Shown one piece after another: positions 43,422 through 54,184 of a stretch of 64,000 bases of DNA. The stretch lies in the NCBI GenBank assembly GCA_052318935.1, contig JBQRKO010000014.1; one strand, written 5' to 3'. This DNA is from Niallia sp052318935 (GTDB lineage Bacteria; Bacillota; Bacilli; Bacillales; Cytobacillaceae). Each line of letters begins with the position of its first letter. Position 1 is the first letter of the stretch. A model generated the notes under the pieces. It searched no databases. It was not told the DNA's origin and saw only the letters and a list, made by a program, of their open reading frames with translations. The position numbers and the translations under genes are program-made.

Positions 43422-44211
43422 TATTATTCACACTTTCTGTTTCTTCTAAGAATTTTTTTCTTTCAGCAAGTGGCAGATAAGAAGCTAATTTTTGTTCAAT
43501 TACTCTAGGCGCTTCTCCTTCTATAATCGATAATATTCCCTCTATCATTAAATACTTTTGCTTTGCTTCTATTTGAGATTTTCTTTTTAATTTATTGGCA
43601 AATGGATGCCATAATACATATCCAGTAAAAATCCCCATTAATGTCGCTACAAAGGCTGCACTGATTGCATGTCCTAAGCCTTCTGCATCGTCCATAAATC
43701 CTAAGGCTGCTATCAACCCAATAACTGCTCCAAGTACTCCTAATGTTGGTGCATACATTCCAGCCTGTGTAAAAATAAGCGCTCCTGCTTGATGTCTCTC
43801 TTCCATCGCTTCAATCTCTTCTGATAAAACATCGCGAATATACTCAGCACTTTGACCATCAACAGATAAAGATAAACCATTTCGTAAAAAAGGATCCTCC
43901 ACTTCATTCGTTTTTGCTTCTAGTGCTAATAAACCTTCTTTCCGTGCAAGCTGCGCCCATTCAGAAAACATACGAATAAGATCGGGGATGTTTTGTTGTT
44001 TTTGCTCCTTAAACAAAATCCCGAATAATTTCGGTACCCTCTTTATTTCACTTGTTGGAAAAGCAATAGTAACTGCTGCTGCTGTTCCTAATAAAATAAT
44101 TAATATTGCTGCGGGATTGACCAATACTGCAGGGTTAACTCCTTTAAAAACCATACCAACGCCAACCGCAATCAACGCAAGTATTATCCCTATAAGAGAC
44201 GTTTTATCCAT
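43414..44211 (-). CDS. motA: flagellar motor stator protein MotA
   Basis: 265 residues, four membrane helices; opens DKTSLIGIILALIAVGVGMV and has GVLGAVIGLIAALG (proton path, helices 3-4) and the cytoplasmic charged loop EWAQLARKEGLLALEA that contacts FliG. It closely resembles the proton-type MotA of B. subtilis. With MotB it forms the stator that turns the flagellum. Nearness to sinR-like genes links it to the motility/biofilm switch by context. Confidence 0.9.
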   Translation of the reverse strand: MDKTSLIGIILALIAVGVGMVFKGVNPAVLVNPAAILIILLGTAAAVTIAFPTSEIKRVPKLFGILFKEQKQQNIPDLIRMFSEWAQLARKEGLLALEAKTNEVEDPFLRNGLSLSVDGQSAEYIRDVLSEEIEAMEERHQAGALIFTQAGMYAPTLGVLGAVIGLIAALGFMDDAEGLGHAISAAFVATLMGIFTGYVLWHPFANKLKRKSQIEAKQKYLMIEGILSIIEGEAPRVIEQKLASYLPLAERKKFLEETESVNNNE

Positions 44212-44586
44212 TCAATTCACCTATCTTACTTCATAATATTTCCTCAAGCTGTTGAAAAACGTTCGCTCTCTTCGTCACTCCCCGTTTTTTGCGGTGCTCA
44301 TTACCAGGTAAAAGTGGAGGAACGACTAAATACGCAACGTCCTGTTGCAACGTCGTTCTGACCAACTTCCTGTTAGCCGCCGCTCCTCAAAAAGGGTCAT
44401 TCCTCGATAGACAAACGTTTTCAATCAGCCTGAAAGTTTGCAGTCTTACTTTTTCGATACTCTGCTGTATATTGTCAACACTCTTAATCCTCTACTCTAT
44501 ACTTCGACATTTCTTGTCATTTTTTTAGGGAATTTTTCTTTTATTTTTAGAAAATCCTTATTTTGTCACAAATTCTAAAACAAAAA
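44212..44586. other. gap upstream of motA, no gene
   Basis: Contains a GC-richer stretch (about 44255-44400) with short inverted pieces such as gcaac-gtcct-gttgc. This looks like another decayed dispersed repeat, as similar phrases (gctctcttcg, ccttcctt) recur near 45550. The mot promoter could not be fixed. Confidence 0.35.
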
Positions 44587-44797
44587 GGCTCTTTTCGATA
44601 GATTGTTGTTATTAAACCCGCAGCCTGAATACACTTCGCTTTCCGCTGACGAGTGCCGAGCCTCCTCGTCGCTATGCTCCTGCACAAGTCTCGTCTTTCT
44701 CGCTTTTCCCGCAGGAGTCTACGTGTATTCAGGCTGCTCAGTGCTTCAACCATGTTTATTGTTTTATTCAAAAACAACAAACTTTTAGAAAACAGTC
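44587..44797 (-). repeat. 200-bp palindromic dispersed repeat, copy D (inverted)
   Basis: Same element as copies A-C but in the opposite orientation, with gattgttgttattaaacccg at the left and ttagaaaacagtc at the right. The inner cacttcgctttccgc and cgcaggagtctacgtgtatt segments match copy C read backwards. Confidence 0.75.
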
Positions 44798-44849
44798 AAC
44801 AAAAAAGACGACATTTTACAACATCCTCTTGAAGTTAAACATTTATTTG

Positions 44850-45227
44850 TCACTTTTCCCATAGTTTACTTTCTATTTTTTGCTGAAATTTTTTAAACGA
44901 AGCGGAATGTGAAGTGCCTCTCTTTTCTCTCATCATTTTATTAAATCGCAATAATTTTTCATTGTATTTTTTTTGCAGTTCTTCTTTTTCTTTATCACAG
45001 CATGTTTTTAATAAATCCTCGATTGTTAATAATTCCTGCTTTAGCTGATTTTCTTCTGGACTGAATCCGGCATTCTTTAAAACACGATAAGCCATTCGAA
45101 GTTCTTCAGGAACTGCAGCCAAGTCATCTTTAGGCAAAGTTTTTCCAAAACCAGGCAAATTGTTAAATTCTCCATTTTTATACGCTTTTTTTATTTTTTC
45201 TTCTGAAATGAGCGAGGAAAAATCCAT
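44850..45227 (-). CDS. DUF1992-family protein
   Basis: 125 residues. SSLISEEKIKKAYKNGEFNN, then LPGFGKTLPKDDL and VLKNAGFSPEE are the conserved core of DUF1992 (DnaJC28-like conserved region, YflB-like in Bacillus). Charged helical tail. Unknown function. ATG 45227 follows AGGAGGTCTATT; upstream in-frame codons lack a site. Confidence 0.8.
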   Translation of the reverse strand: MDFSSLISEEKIKKAYKNGEFNNLPGFGKTLPKDDLAAVPEELRMAYRVLKNAGFSPEENQLKQELLTIEDLLKTCCDKEKEELQKKYNEKLLRFNKMMREKRGTSHSASFKKFQQKIESKLWEK

Positions 45228-45370
45228 AATAGACCTCCTAAATCTTTTCTTCATCTTACCAAAAAAAGGTGCGTGTATACAGTAACTTATTCTATGCTTC
45301 TTTTTAAGTGAGTATAGAAATGCAGCTTTTATCAGACAATAAAAAAGTCAAAGAAAAGGAGGAAAAAATA

Positions 45371-45529
45371 ATGGCTCGCGGTAAACATTTTGAACATAAG
45401 AAAAAGCATCATCCAGGTCCTTTTCCTGAAAATACTCGTATGAGTACACATGTTAAAGATGCACCAGAAGATGAGGAATTTATTGTTACGCAGGAGGCTT
45501 TTAAGAATCGGGTGGAGGAGGAAGAGTAA
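45371..45529 (+). CDS. small hydrophilic protein, unknown
   Basis: 52 residues, His/Lys-rich at the start (ARGKHFEHKKKHHPGPFPEN) and acidic at the end. AAAGGAGG precedes ATG 45371 with good spacing. Longer upstream codons in frame have no site. It has its own terminator. I do not recognise the family. Confidence 0.6.
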   Translation: MARGKHFEHKKKHHPGPFPENTRMSTHVKDAPEDEEFIVTQEAFKNRVEEEE

Positions 45530-45545
45530 TTTCTTCCTCTTTTCC
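45518..45545 (+). terminator. terminator of the small gene at 45371
   Basis: gaggaaga / tcttcctc stem around the stop codon, then ttttcc. Confidence 0.55.
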
Positions 45546-45595
45546 AGACTCGTGACAATCGTTTGCTTTCTTCGTTGCTCTCCTTCCTAAAATGA

Positions 45596-47218
45596 TTATT
45601 TATCTAATTTAAATCCTTTTAATAAATCTGCAAATGCATTATTAATTGGTTCAGCTTCTTTTTCTTGCTGCTTCATATACTTCTGTACAGTACGTTTATC
45701 TACTTTTCCACCAGATTCTTTTTTACGTCTTGCTTCAAAAGCAGACATTTTTTCTCGATATCCACATTTGCATGCGAAGATTTGACCTGTGCCTTCACCA
45801 CGAAGTTCCATTTTCTTTTTACATTGAGGACAGCGTGCGTTGGTTACGCGTGCTACGTTCTTTCTATGACCACATTCACGATCTTGGCAGACAAGCATCT
45901 TGCCTTTTTTGCCGTTTACTTCAAGCATTGGCTTTCCACAGTCAGGGCAAGACTTTGTTGAGATATTGTCGTGTTTATATTTTTTATTGCTTGCTTTAAT
46001 TTCTGCGACAATTTCTTTTGTATGTTCTTTCATTTCATTAATGAATACATCTTTTTTTAGTTTCCCTTTAGCTATCAGCTCAAGCTTTTGTTCCCACTCA
46101 GCCGTTGTAGCTGGCGATTTTAATTCTACTGGTACTAAATCTAGTAGTTGGCGACCTTTAGAAGTGATATAGATTTCTTTTCCACCACGTTTTTCAATTA
46201 GAAATGAATTGAATAATTTATCAATAATATCGGCCCGAGTTGCCACAGTACCAAGTCCACCAGCTGATTTTAACGTATCTACAAGCTTCTTATCGTTTGT
46301 TTCCAAGTACTTTGTAGGGTTTTCCATTGCTGATAGTAAAGTAGCCTCTGTAAAACGTGCAGGCGGCTTTGTTTGTCCTGATGTTTGAGCGATTAACTTT
46401 GTTTTTAATACATCCCCTTTTTCAAGACGAGGTAATAACTGCTCTTTTACATCATCCGTTGATTCTTCCTCATCGAAACGGTTTTCATATACTTCTTTCC
46501 ACCCAGCGTTAATTACCGTTTTTCCTTTGGCAATAAATTTTTCATCATTGATTTTTGCTTGTACTGTTAACTGCTCGTATTCAAAAGCAGGAAATAATAC
46601 AGCTAAGAAACGTTTTACGACAAGGTCATATATTTTGCGTTCTTTATCTGTAAATGCTGAGAAATTCACATAACCTTCAGTTGGAATGATAGCATGGTGA
46701 TCACTTACCTTGCTATCATCTACAAAAGCTTTCGTTGCTTTAATTGGCTTTTTTAAAACTTTATTAGCGAGTAAACGATATTCCCCTGCACCACACGCTT
46801 TTAAACGCTCTGGAAGCGTACTAACAATGTCTGAAGATAGAAAACGCGAGTCTGTACGAGGATATGTTAACACTTTATGTTGCTCGTACAGTTTTTGCAT
46901 AATATTTAATGTTTCTTTAGCTGAATAACCAAAGATTTTATTGGCATCACGCTGCAACTCTGTTAAATCATATAGAGCAGGTGAGAATGTTTTCTTTGCT
47001 TTACGGTCAATGGAAACAACCGTCGCATCTTTACGTCCCAGTGATTGAACGACTGAATCGATTTTTTCTTTATTAAAGCTGCGACTATTGCCATTCGCAT
47101 CTTGCCAAGTTAATTTAAGTCCATCTGTTTGCGCTTCAATGCCATAATACGTTTGAGGTTTGAAATTCTTAATTTCCTCTTCACGTGCTGCAACCATTGC
47201 AACTGTTGGTGTTTGCAC
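45596..47218 (-). pseudogene. topB: resident DNA topoisomerase III, 5' end removed by the mobile element
   Basis: 540 codons that correspond to residues about 190-729 of the full topB at 55692. It keeps the active-site YPRTDSR, the second half of the toroid and the C-terminal zinc ribbons (CPDCGKPML, CPQCKKKME). It lacks the whole TOPRIM domain and starts abruptly at the VQTPTVAM codons, where the sequence changes to element DNA. GTG 47218 is simply the first codon after the joint, so a working enzyme cannot be made. The missing 5' part should lie beyond the far end of the island, outside this window. Confidence 0.85.
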
Positions 47219-47355
47219 ATGTATACTGTTTTTAGGGCAGAATTTAATATATTCTTTTAATAGTGATTATATCAATAATAATTTCACCCAGGTACATTTT
47301 TATTCTGGGTATAAAAAGTAAAGAAGTATAGTAATTGAACTTACGGGAGGAAACT

Positions 47356-48567
47356 ATGAGATTTGTTGTAAGGGAATTTGATGAAGCTTCAAAAAATGGA
47401 GAAATATTCAGTAGTATTGGTATCGGAGTTAAAGAAAATGATTATCTAATATTTCCTTCACCTCTTTCAAATTTCATAAAAAGAGAATATAAGAATAAAG
47501 GAAGGGATATTAATAGTCAAAGAAATGCAGCTTATGCAATAACAAGATTTTTAAATTATTTATTTAAAAATAAAGATAATTATCCTGAATTGATATTAAG
47601 GGGATTAAGCAGTTTAACTCTTCAACACGGAGCTGATTATATCTCCTATTTATCATTAAAAAGTAGAGCAAACGAATTAAAAAGTGGATATGTAAAAACT
47701 GAGATACAATATATAAATAAATTTTACTATTGGTTAATATCAGAGAAAATAATTAAACAAACTTTTAGTGTAGATTACAAGACTACTTATTATGGCAGGA
47801 AAAATACGCAAATAGAAAGTAACCTTTTTGAAACTACTAATGATTTAGACATTATTTTACCAATAAGAAATTCCATTCAAAATAATGTTATTAAAGACTT
47901 CGGTAAAAATAGAAATAGACTAATTATAGATTTTATTATGACAGCAAAGCGTATTGAACCACTAATGGCGTTAGGTATAGCTTTACAATTTTTTGGAGGA
48001 TTAAGACGCTCCGAAGTTATTAACTTAAAACGCTCTAGTTTAAAATGGACTAATAGTAACCTAATAGTTGAGATTAGAGACAATCAAGACATCTTATTTG
48101 CCGATGCAATAAACAAAGCTGATATTCAAGTTAAATATCCAAGAGATCAAATATGTATTTGTCCTGAAATTATAAAGCCCCTGCATGAAGAGCACCTAAA
48201 CACGCTAACTAAATTAACTAAAGGAACTTCCGAAGCACTTTTTATCTCAACACGGAATTTCAAAGCCTTAAGGGGCAAAAGATATTCAGCAAAAATTGAT
48301 AAGATTAAACAACAGTTTCTGAATGACTTACTAATAAAAAATCAAGTCGAAGATTATATACTTTTAACAAACAACAAATGGTCTACACATATTGGCAGGG
48401 GTGTTTTCACTAACATATTAATAGATTTGGGTCTAACCCCCACCCAGATTGCATTAGCTAGGGGCGACAGAAGCTTACAGTCCGCATTAAGTTATGTAGA
48501 TGAAAATACATTACTTAGCTCCATGAATTTAGCAATCAATAATTTTAACATGCTAAAGGAGGTGTAA
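47356..48567 (+). CDS. tyrosine recombinase, Tn554 TnpA-like
   Basis: 403 residues. N-terminal SAM-like DNA-binding part (about 40-150), catalytic domain with Arg in FFGGLRRSEVINLKR, HxxR in STHIGRGVF, and nucleophile Tyr in RSLQSALSYVDEN. All key residues of the family appear to be present. It cuts and rejoins DNA at the element ends. ATG 47356 follows GGGAGGAAACT; earlier codons are rejected. It is the first gene of an operon with only 3-bp to overlapping joints to the next genes, and lies about 135 bp from the element end. Confidence 0.85.
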   Translation: MRFVVREFDEASKNGEIFSSIGIGVKENDYLIFPSPLSNFIKREYKNKGRDINSQRNAAYAITRFLNYLFKNKDNYPELILRGLSSLTLQHGADYISYLSLKSRANELKSGYVKTEIQYINKFYYWLISEKIIKQTFSVDYKTTYYGRKNTQIESNLFETTNDLDIILPIRNSIQNNVIKDFGKNRNRLIIDFIMTAKRIEPLMALGIALQFFGGLRRSEVINLKRSSLKWTNSNLIVEIRDNQDILFADAINKADIQVKYPRDQICICPEIIKPLHEEHLNTLTKLTKGTSEALFISTRNFKALRGKRYSAKIDKIKQQFLNDLLIKNQVEDYILLTNNKWSTHIGRGVFTNILIDLGLTPTQIALARGDRSLQSALSYVDENTLLSSMNLAINNFNMLKEV

Positions 48568-48570
48568 AGC

Positions 48571-51500
48571 TTGCGTGACCATATGACACTAAAAGAAGTT
48601 TCAACCCTCCTTAATTTATCAATATATCAAACTAGATTATTTCTTAAAGAAGCCTCAATACAAAAGATAGGTATTAATAATTCTAAAGAAGTTATTTATG
48701 ATACCAATATTATAAATAACTTACGGGATATTCTTGAAAAACGGTATAAAGACAATTGCTCAAATAAATATACTCCCAAAGAGCTTATTTCGTTGGGATG
48801 TACTGGACACGATAGAGCTATGCTTAAGAGCGAGCCTACTACCCTTTTCGATAGATATAAGAATTTTACTGGAGTAACTTACTTCTATGACAAATCAGAA
48901 GTAAATGCATATTTAGCATCTAAAAACAACAGTTGTGAACTATTGGCACTTTCACAAATAATGGAATTAGTGGGTTTTAAAACACCTGAACAACTTGAAC
49001 GTGCATTAAATGATTGCAAAATTAGAAAGGAGAAAAAAGGATATAGCTCCTTTAAGTATTATAAGGACTCAGATATAAAATCCTTTATCGACCTGGTTGA
49101 AAAAAGGTATTCATTTAATAAAGCCAATCGCTTAAGTACTCAGCAAGTAAGAGAGCTTGGGTTTAGTAAATTAGACAGATTGAGACTCCAGACATATAAA
49201 GCAGAGCCTCTCGATAGGATTAAAGAATACGCTGGAGTCCTTGCCTTTTATGATAAGGACGAAGTGGAAGAAAAATTGCAACATAAGGATTTTCTGACTC
49301 GTACTATCTGTGAAAAGGAGGCCAGAAAATATTTAGGTTTTACAAATTCGAAAAAATTCAAAAAGGTAATTAAAGAATATGGTATTCCATTAACATCAAA
49401 TGGAAAATATGAAATTATTTATTACGACAAGTCGAGTATAAGTTCTCTGAAAAATATTATAGATGAAAATTATGAACATAACCTTGAAACCAAAATAACT
49501 GGTGATCAAATAAGAGACTTGGGCTATTCTAGAAATCTTATTCGTAAATTAACCTCTATCCGTACACGACCTGTTGATAACGTATATAAGTTTGCGAACG
49601 CTTTTATTTTTTATGATAAGAAACAATTTCTATCTCTAACTAAAACTAAAAATGATTTAACTGAATATTATACTCCTGTAAAATTAACTGAATATTACAC
49701 TTCTGTAGAATTAACGGAATTACTTGATATACCGAATAACATTAATAGATATATGGCTCAATTTAACATCTCCCCTATAAAAATTCCTCCATCACGTCAA
49801 AATTATTGGCCTAAGGGCGAGATAGATGATTTTGTTAAAAGGAGAACAGATTTATATAACTACTACGATTCGAATTATTATTTAATTAGCGACGTGGAAC
49901 ATTTACTAGGATATGACATAAGTAAATTCTACAGAATTTGCTCAGATTTGAACATTCCCTTAATTTCTGAAGAATTACCTATTGAAGTCAAGTTTAAGAA
50001 ATTTTATAACTTTCATTTGGTTTTTCCGAAAGATAAGATCAATACCATTATTGCAAGAATACATGGCCAACATCGACAAATTACCGAAGATAATCGAACT
50101 GTTGCTTTAGAACCCGTTAACGTTATACAACATGATTTGAATATTACTCCGGAATCATGGGATTCATTTCAAATGTCTGAATATTTAGGTGATGGAAAAG
50201 ATGTACCGATTACTGGAGAAGTCAAAAAAAAGTTCTTACCTACTAAAACAAATCATTCAACTACTGTTTCAGGGCCTATTAATGTTATACAACATGATCC
50301 AAATACCGTTTCAAGAATAAAAAATTCACTTCAAGTACTTGGGCATTTAGAAGATGAAAAGATCACACAGATTATAGAAGAAATAACAAACTATCCAATG
50401 CCATCCGTAAATGGCAAAATAAAAAATATAATTTCTGAAAAAGATTTAATAGCCAAATTGGACTATTCAAAGAAACAGTTTGATGAAAATAAAGAAAACT
50501 TTCAAATTCATAAATTTGAGCATGGAAATATTAATTACTATTTGCTAGAGGATTGTTCTAATCTGCTTAAAAAATTATATGAAGAGCAAAACAATTTATT
50601 AGGCTTAAACTATACCTTTGCTAAAGCAATTGTTAAAGTCCCCTGCACTGTATTAAATAAAAATAGAGAAAAGTTGCAAATACCATCTCATTTGAGATTT
50701 GGTCGCCTAAAAAAACTTAGAACTGTATATCCTAAGAAAGGTATTGATGGTTATTTAAAATCATTAAAAGCTTCCAATTTAATTGAGCAATATAAAAATG
50801 AATTAGAATACACTACTCTCCCAGATAAAATCTTTTTGAAAACAGTCAAAGAATTAGATATTCATTTTTCAAATTTAGTTAAAGATACAGAAAAGGCATG
50901 GCATAATTTTGTTTCAAAAAAATTATTAAGTTCAAACGGAAATATTAAAACGATCAAGAAACTTTTTGTTCGATTTATTAAAATAACAGAATTACTACAG
51001 TCGACGTTAATTTCAAAAGAAATTATGGACATGACTTCTAATGAGATTAATTTCGTATTTTTAAACAATAAAGTTCCAGGTACTTACAAAGAAGTTTTAT
51101 ATGGTTTCTTTAATCACTTACTTTTAAGCTTTCCCAATTGTAAGTACTTGGTTTCAAAGCTTAATAACCCCCATGCGGAAAAAAAGGAGCGATTAGTAAA
51201 CTCTCAGAACAATAAGCAAATCTATTCGACTAAGGAGTTTTTAACACTACTGGACTACGTTAAAGACATTAAACTCCATAAAGACAATGCTATTTCCGAA
51301 TATAAGGTAAAGTCAATAGACGGGATGAAGGGGAATTATGAATCCATTTGGTTTTACGTAATGCTTCATTTAAATAACGGATGGAGAAGTAATGATTTTA
51401 TTGAAAAGATACCTCGTATCCCCTTATCTATCCCTGTGCAGGATTACAAATCATTTGAAAATCACAACTTAACTGAGCTTGAAGCTACAAAAATCATCTG

Positions 51501-52521
51501 GGAACTAACGTCAAATTTAATGAATGTTTATCATAACAAAAATGGTAAAAAGGCCTATTTCTTTATTTCTGAAGATATGGTATTACCCGTAGCTAATGCC
51601 ATCGTTTTATGTGAACTTAATGCTCAAATGGCAGATTCAAAAAGAAATAATTTAATTGATTTAGGTAATTCAAACGAATTGACTGTCAGCATGCATGATA
51701 AGTTTTTCAAAACTTTCCCTATAAACAATTTTAAATTTAAATCTCTAAAGGCTAACAGTACATTTATAACCTTTGTGAATTCAATCCTAAAGCAAAAAAC
51801 AAATCGTAACCCGTTGGAGATTACTAAATTCATTAGAAATCATGATTCTTTAGACACAACTAACAGATATGTACATGTAAATGAAGAGCATCTAAATAAA
51901 ATTAGTAAGCAATTGTTCGATAAAGGTTACTTTGGCTATACCTATGATTATTTAAAACAAATTGTTATTGGGGAATCTCAAAATAGTTCTATAGAAAACA
52001 ATGAAAAGAATCTGTTAGCCACAGTTTTCGGAGACATATATAAAGTTGAAAATTTCTCCATAATGTTAAATGCTATTGAAGAACAGAGGAAACCTTTATA
52101 TGAATTCGTTCAGAATTTATCGGGAGAACAACAAAAGGAATTACTAGATTTAATAAATATGAATCAACTGCCGGCCAAAGATTCCTTTTGGCAATGTATT
52201 CTCGGCGATTGTTTATTCTTAGATAGAAAATGTAACAGTTGCCCATTTGCAATCCCGCATTTCTATGTCCTAACAAAGACGGTTTATAACCTAAATGATT
52301 TGATACCTAAATTAGAACAGATTAAAAACATTTCTTATAAAGGTGAAAAGGTTAGATTAGCAAATTTATTATACAAAAACCTTTCCTTAATAAGTGCTGC
52401 TAAAAAACAATTTGGAGAAAGTGTACTAAGCTCATTTTTAGGCAAGGACTATTCAGATTTCCTAAATAACATACGCAGCTTAGAGAGTATAAATGAAAAT
52501 CTGACAATTGGAGGCACCTAA
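48571..52521 (+). CDS. giant recombinase-like protein with triplicated N-terminal module
   Basis: 1,316 residues, about twice the size of Tn554 TnpB. Residues 1-360 hold three related modules: each has a helix-turn-helix-like start, then an RYK/RYS/NYE segment, an LISLGCTGHDR / VRELGFSKLDR / IRDLGYSRNLI strand and a TYFYDKSEV / LAFYDKDEV / FIFYDKKQF strand. The C-terminal third looks like a tyrosine recombinase with Arg in NNGWRSNDFIEK and Tyr in TTNRYVHVNEE, but the HxxR is not evident (KSLKANSTF instead). A Cys cluster CILGDC..CNSC follows. TTG 48571 is the start (GGAGGTG 6 bases upstream). Probably a DNA-binding partner in transposition. Confidence 0.7.
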   Translation: MRDHMTLKEVSTLLNLSIYQTRLFLKEASIQKIGINNSKEVIYDTNIINNLRDILEKRYKDNCSNKYTPKELISLGCTGHDRAMLKSEPTTLFDRYKNFTGVTYFYDKSEVNAYLASKNNSCELLALSQIMELVGFKTPEQLERALNDCKIRKEKKGYSSFKYYKDSDIKSFIDLVEKRYSFNKANRLSTQQVRELGFSKLDRLRLQTYKAEPLDRIKEYAGVLAFYDKDEVEEKLQHKDFLTRTICEKEARKYLGFTNSKKFKKVIKEYGIPLTSNGKYEIIYYDKSSISSLKNIIDENYEHNLETKITGDQIRDLGYSRNLIRKLTSIRTRPVDNVYKFANAFIFYDKKQFLSLTKTKNDLTEYYTPVKLTEYYTSVELTELLDIPNNINRYMAQFNISPIKIPPSRQNYWPKGEIDDFVKRRTDLYNYYDSNYYLISDVEHLLGYDISKFYRICSDLNIPLISEELPIEVKFKKFYNFHLVFPKDKINTIIARIHGQHRQITEDNRTVALEPVNVIQHDLNITPESWDSFQMSEYLGDGKDVPITGEVKKKFLPTKTNHSTTVSGPINVIQHDPNTVSRIKNSLQVLGHLEDEKITQIIEEITNYPMPSVNGKIKNIISEKDLIAKLDYSKKQFDENKENFQIHKFEHGNINYYLLEDCSNLLKKLYEEQNNLLGLNYTFAKAIVKVPCTVLNKNREKLQIPSHLRFGRLKKLRTVYPKKGIDGYLKSLKASNLIEQYKNELEYTTLPDKIFLKTVKELDIHFSNLVKDTEKAWHNFVSKKLLSSNGNIKTIKKLFVRFIKITELLQSTLISKEIMDMTSNEINFVFLNNKVPGTYKEVLYGFFNHLLLSFPNCKYLVSKLNNPHAEKKERLVNSQNNKQIYSTKEFLTLLDYVKDIKLHKDNAISEYKVKSIDGMKGNYESIWFYVMLHLNNGWRSNDFIEKIPRIPLSIPVQDYKSFENHNLTELEATKIIWELTSNLMNVYHNKNGKKAYFFISEDMVLPVANAIVLCELNAQMADSKRNNLIDLGNSNELTVSMHDKFFKTFPINNFKFKSLKANSTFITFVNSILKQKTNRNPLEITKFIRNHDSLDTTNRYVHVNEEHLNKISKQLFDKGYFGYTYDYLKQIVIGESQNSSIENNEKNLLATVFGDIYKVENFSIMLNAIEEQRKPLYEFVQNLSGEQQKELLDLINMNQLPAKDSFWQCILGDCLFLDRKCNSCPFAIPHFYVLTKTVYNLNDLIPKLEQIKNISYKGEKVRLANLLYKNLSLISAAKKQFGESVLSSFLGKDYSDFLNNIRSLESINENLTIGGT

Positions 52522-52522
52522 T

Positions 52523-54184
52523 ATGGAGAATAATCATAGTCTAGATTTTTCTTCTACCTCAACTCACTATAATGAAAGTCTCCGTGGTACTTTACAAGAC
52601 AGGATAAACAGTCTTAAAGAATCGAGTGTGAAGCTTACAGCCGAAGCATCCAATAACAGATGGAACATTTATGATGAATATTTTTCACAAACATATTTTG
52701 TAGATTTTGGCTTCGATTCTTTTTCATCAAAGAAGTTTGATACTGACCAATTTATCTTGCTTTTAAAATCTTGGTTTATTTTACTTTTAGAGAATGATAT
52801 TAGTTTCCATCACTTAACGAGAAAAATAAGGAGAGCAAAGGATGCATTGATCCTAAGTAAAGGATTTAATCTAGAAACAATAGATGAATTCGAACTTAAC
52901 TATTTTTCTAAAGATCTTAAACCCAGTTCCTTACAATATAAAGCATCTTTACTACTAGAATTTCTAGACTTTTGCGAAGACCTGATAGTGCCAGAAGAAT
53001 ATCTGGAACTAATTTTAAGATACTATCAAAAACAGAATTCAGCAGCAATAAGAAAATTACCATCAAGCCGAGATGTTCTTAAATTTTCCCTAATTGTTGA
53101 GGTATACTTTTCTAATGAGGACATTGATAATGAATATTTGGACTACTACCCGATTTATTTATGGTGGAATTTAACAAATATTATCCCAATACGCATTAGC
53201 GAATTTTGCAATTTGAAATTTGATTGTTTAATCTCTAGCAAGGAAGGATATCTTTTAACTTTACCTAGAAGTAAAAATAAAAAGAATCGCAAAATAAATT
53301 ACGATAAAGTTTTGATATCAAATAAAATTGCCAACTCAATCAAATTATATCAACAAAAAATATATTCAGTTAAACCAACTAAAACATTATTACAAACGTC
53401 TAGTACAACACGAAATGCAAAACCGGAAGTCTTTAATTACAGAAACTTCAAGAGTCTATTAGACAAATTTTATAGGGAAATTGTTTGTGAGAAGTATGGC
53501 TTTAAATTATTAGAGAGCAGTTCAGAGCCCCATACTCAATCACCTTACAATATCTTTAGAAAAATAAGACCAAATGACACTCGTCATTTTGCATTTTTAA
53601 ATTTAATGTTGCAAGGTTATCATCCAAGTGAGATTGCTAGATTAGGGGGACACAATTCTGTTTATTCTCAAATGGCTTATCATAACCATTTGGAATATTG
53701 GATTGATTCCGACCTAATAAAGTTATTAACAAATCAAAAAAGACACACAGGTGACCTTTCAAACGAATTTTTCAAAGAGATTATTTTTAAAAATGCAATG
53801 AGTACTACTACGGAAGTTTCTGAAGTTGTTAAAATTCCATTAGAAATCGGTTATTGTACAGATCCATTACAAGACTGTCCTGTAGATGAGCATTATCTCT
53901 GTAAACATTGGAGAATAACCTTTGATGATTATCAAAAACATTATGATAAACTACAAACCATTCTTGTTAATCGGGAATCTGTTCTTAAATTATGCATCGA
54001 TAAACTACTAGCACTTCATAAAACTGGTCTCATTCATCATAAAAATAATGTATATGATGAAAAAAATTCACAGTTCAATTACCAATTAGTAGAAAGTTCT
54101 AAGGAAGTAAAGGATGCATTATACCAGTTAGCAAAGCTAAAGGAAAGGTTTGAAATGTATGAAAAGTCGGGGGCGCAAGCCTAA
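52523..54184 (+). CDS. tyrosine recombinase, Tn554 TnpB-like
   Basis: 553 residues. Catalytic signs: Arg in NIIPIRISEFCNLKFD, TRHFAF and LGGHNSVYSQMAYHNH with the likely nucleophile Tyr. After that a Cys motif (CTDPLQDCPVDEHYLC) and helical tail, as in TnpB of Tn554. ATG 52523 follows GGAGG by 8 bases. It overlaps the neighbour upstream by its ribosome site and the TnpC-like gene downstream by 35 bp. Confidence 0.8.
   Translation: MENNHSLDFSSTSTHYNESLRGTLQDRINSLKESSVKLTAEASNNRWNIYDEYFSQTYFVDFGFDSFSSKKFDTDQFILLLKSWFILLLENDISFHHLTRKIRRAKDALILSKGFNLETIDEFELNYFSKDLKPSSLQYKASLLLEFLDFCEDLIVPEEYLELILRYYQKQNSAAIRKLPSSRDVLKFSLIVEVYFSNEDIDNEYLDYYPIYLWWNLTNIIPIRISEFCNLKFDCLISSKEGYLLTLPRSKNKKNRKINYDKVLISNKIANSIKLYQQKIYSVKPTKTLLQTSSTTRNAKPEVFNYRNFKSLLDKFYREIVCEKYGFKLLESSSEPHTQSPYNIFRKIRPNDTRHFAFLNLMLQGYHPSEIARLGGHNSVYSQMAYHNHLEYWIDSDLIKLLTNQKRHTGDLSNEFFKEIIFKNAMSTTTEVSEVVKIPLEIGYCTDPLQDCPVDEHYLCKHWRITFDDYQKHYDKLQTILVNRESVLKLCIDKLLALHKTGLIHHKNNVYDEKNSQFNYQLVESSKEVKDALYQLAKLKERFEMYEKSGAQA

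Noticed and set aside
45596..47218. Functional short topoisomerase
   Set aside because: It lacks the TOPRIM domain needed for catalysis and begins at an element junction.
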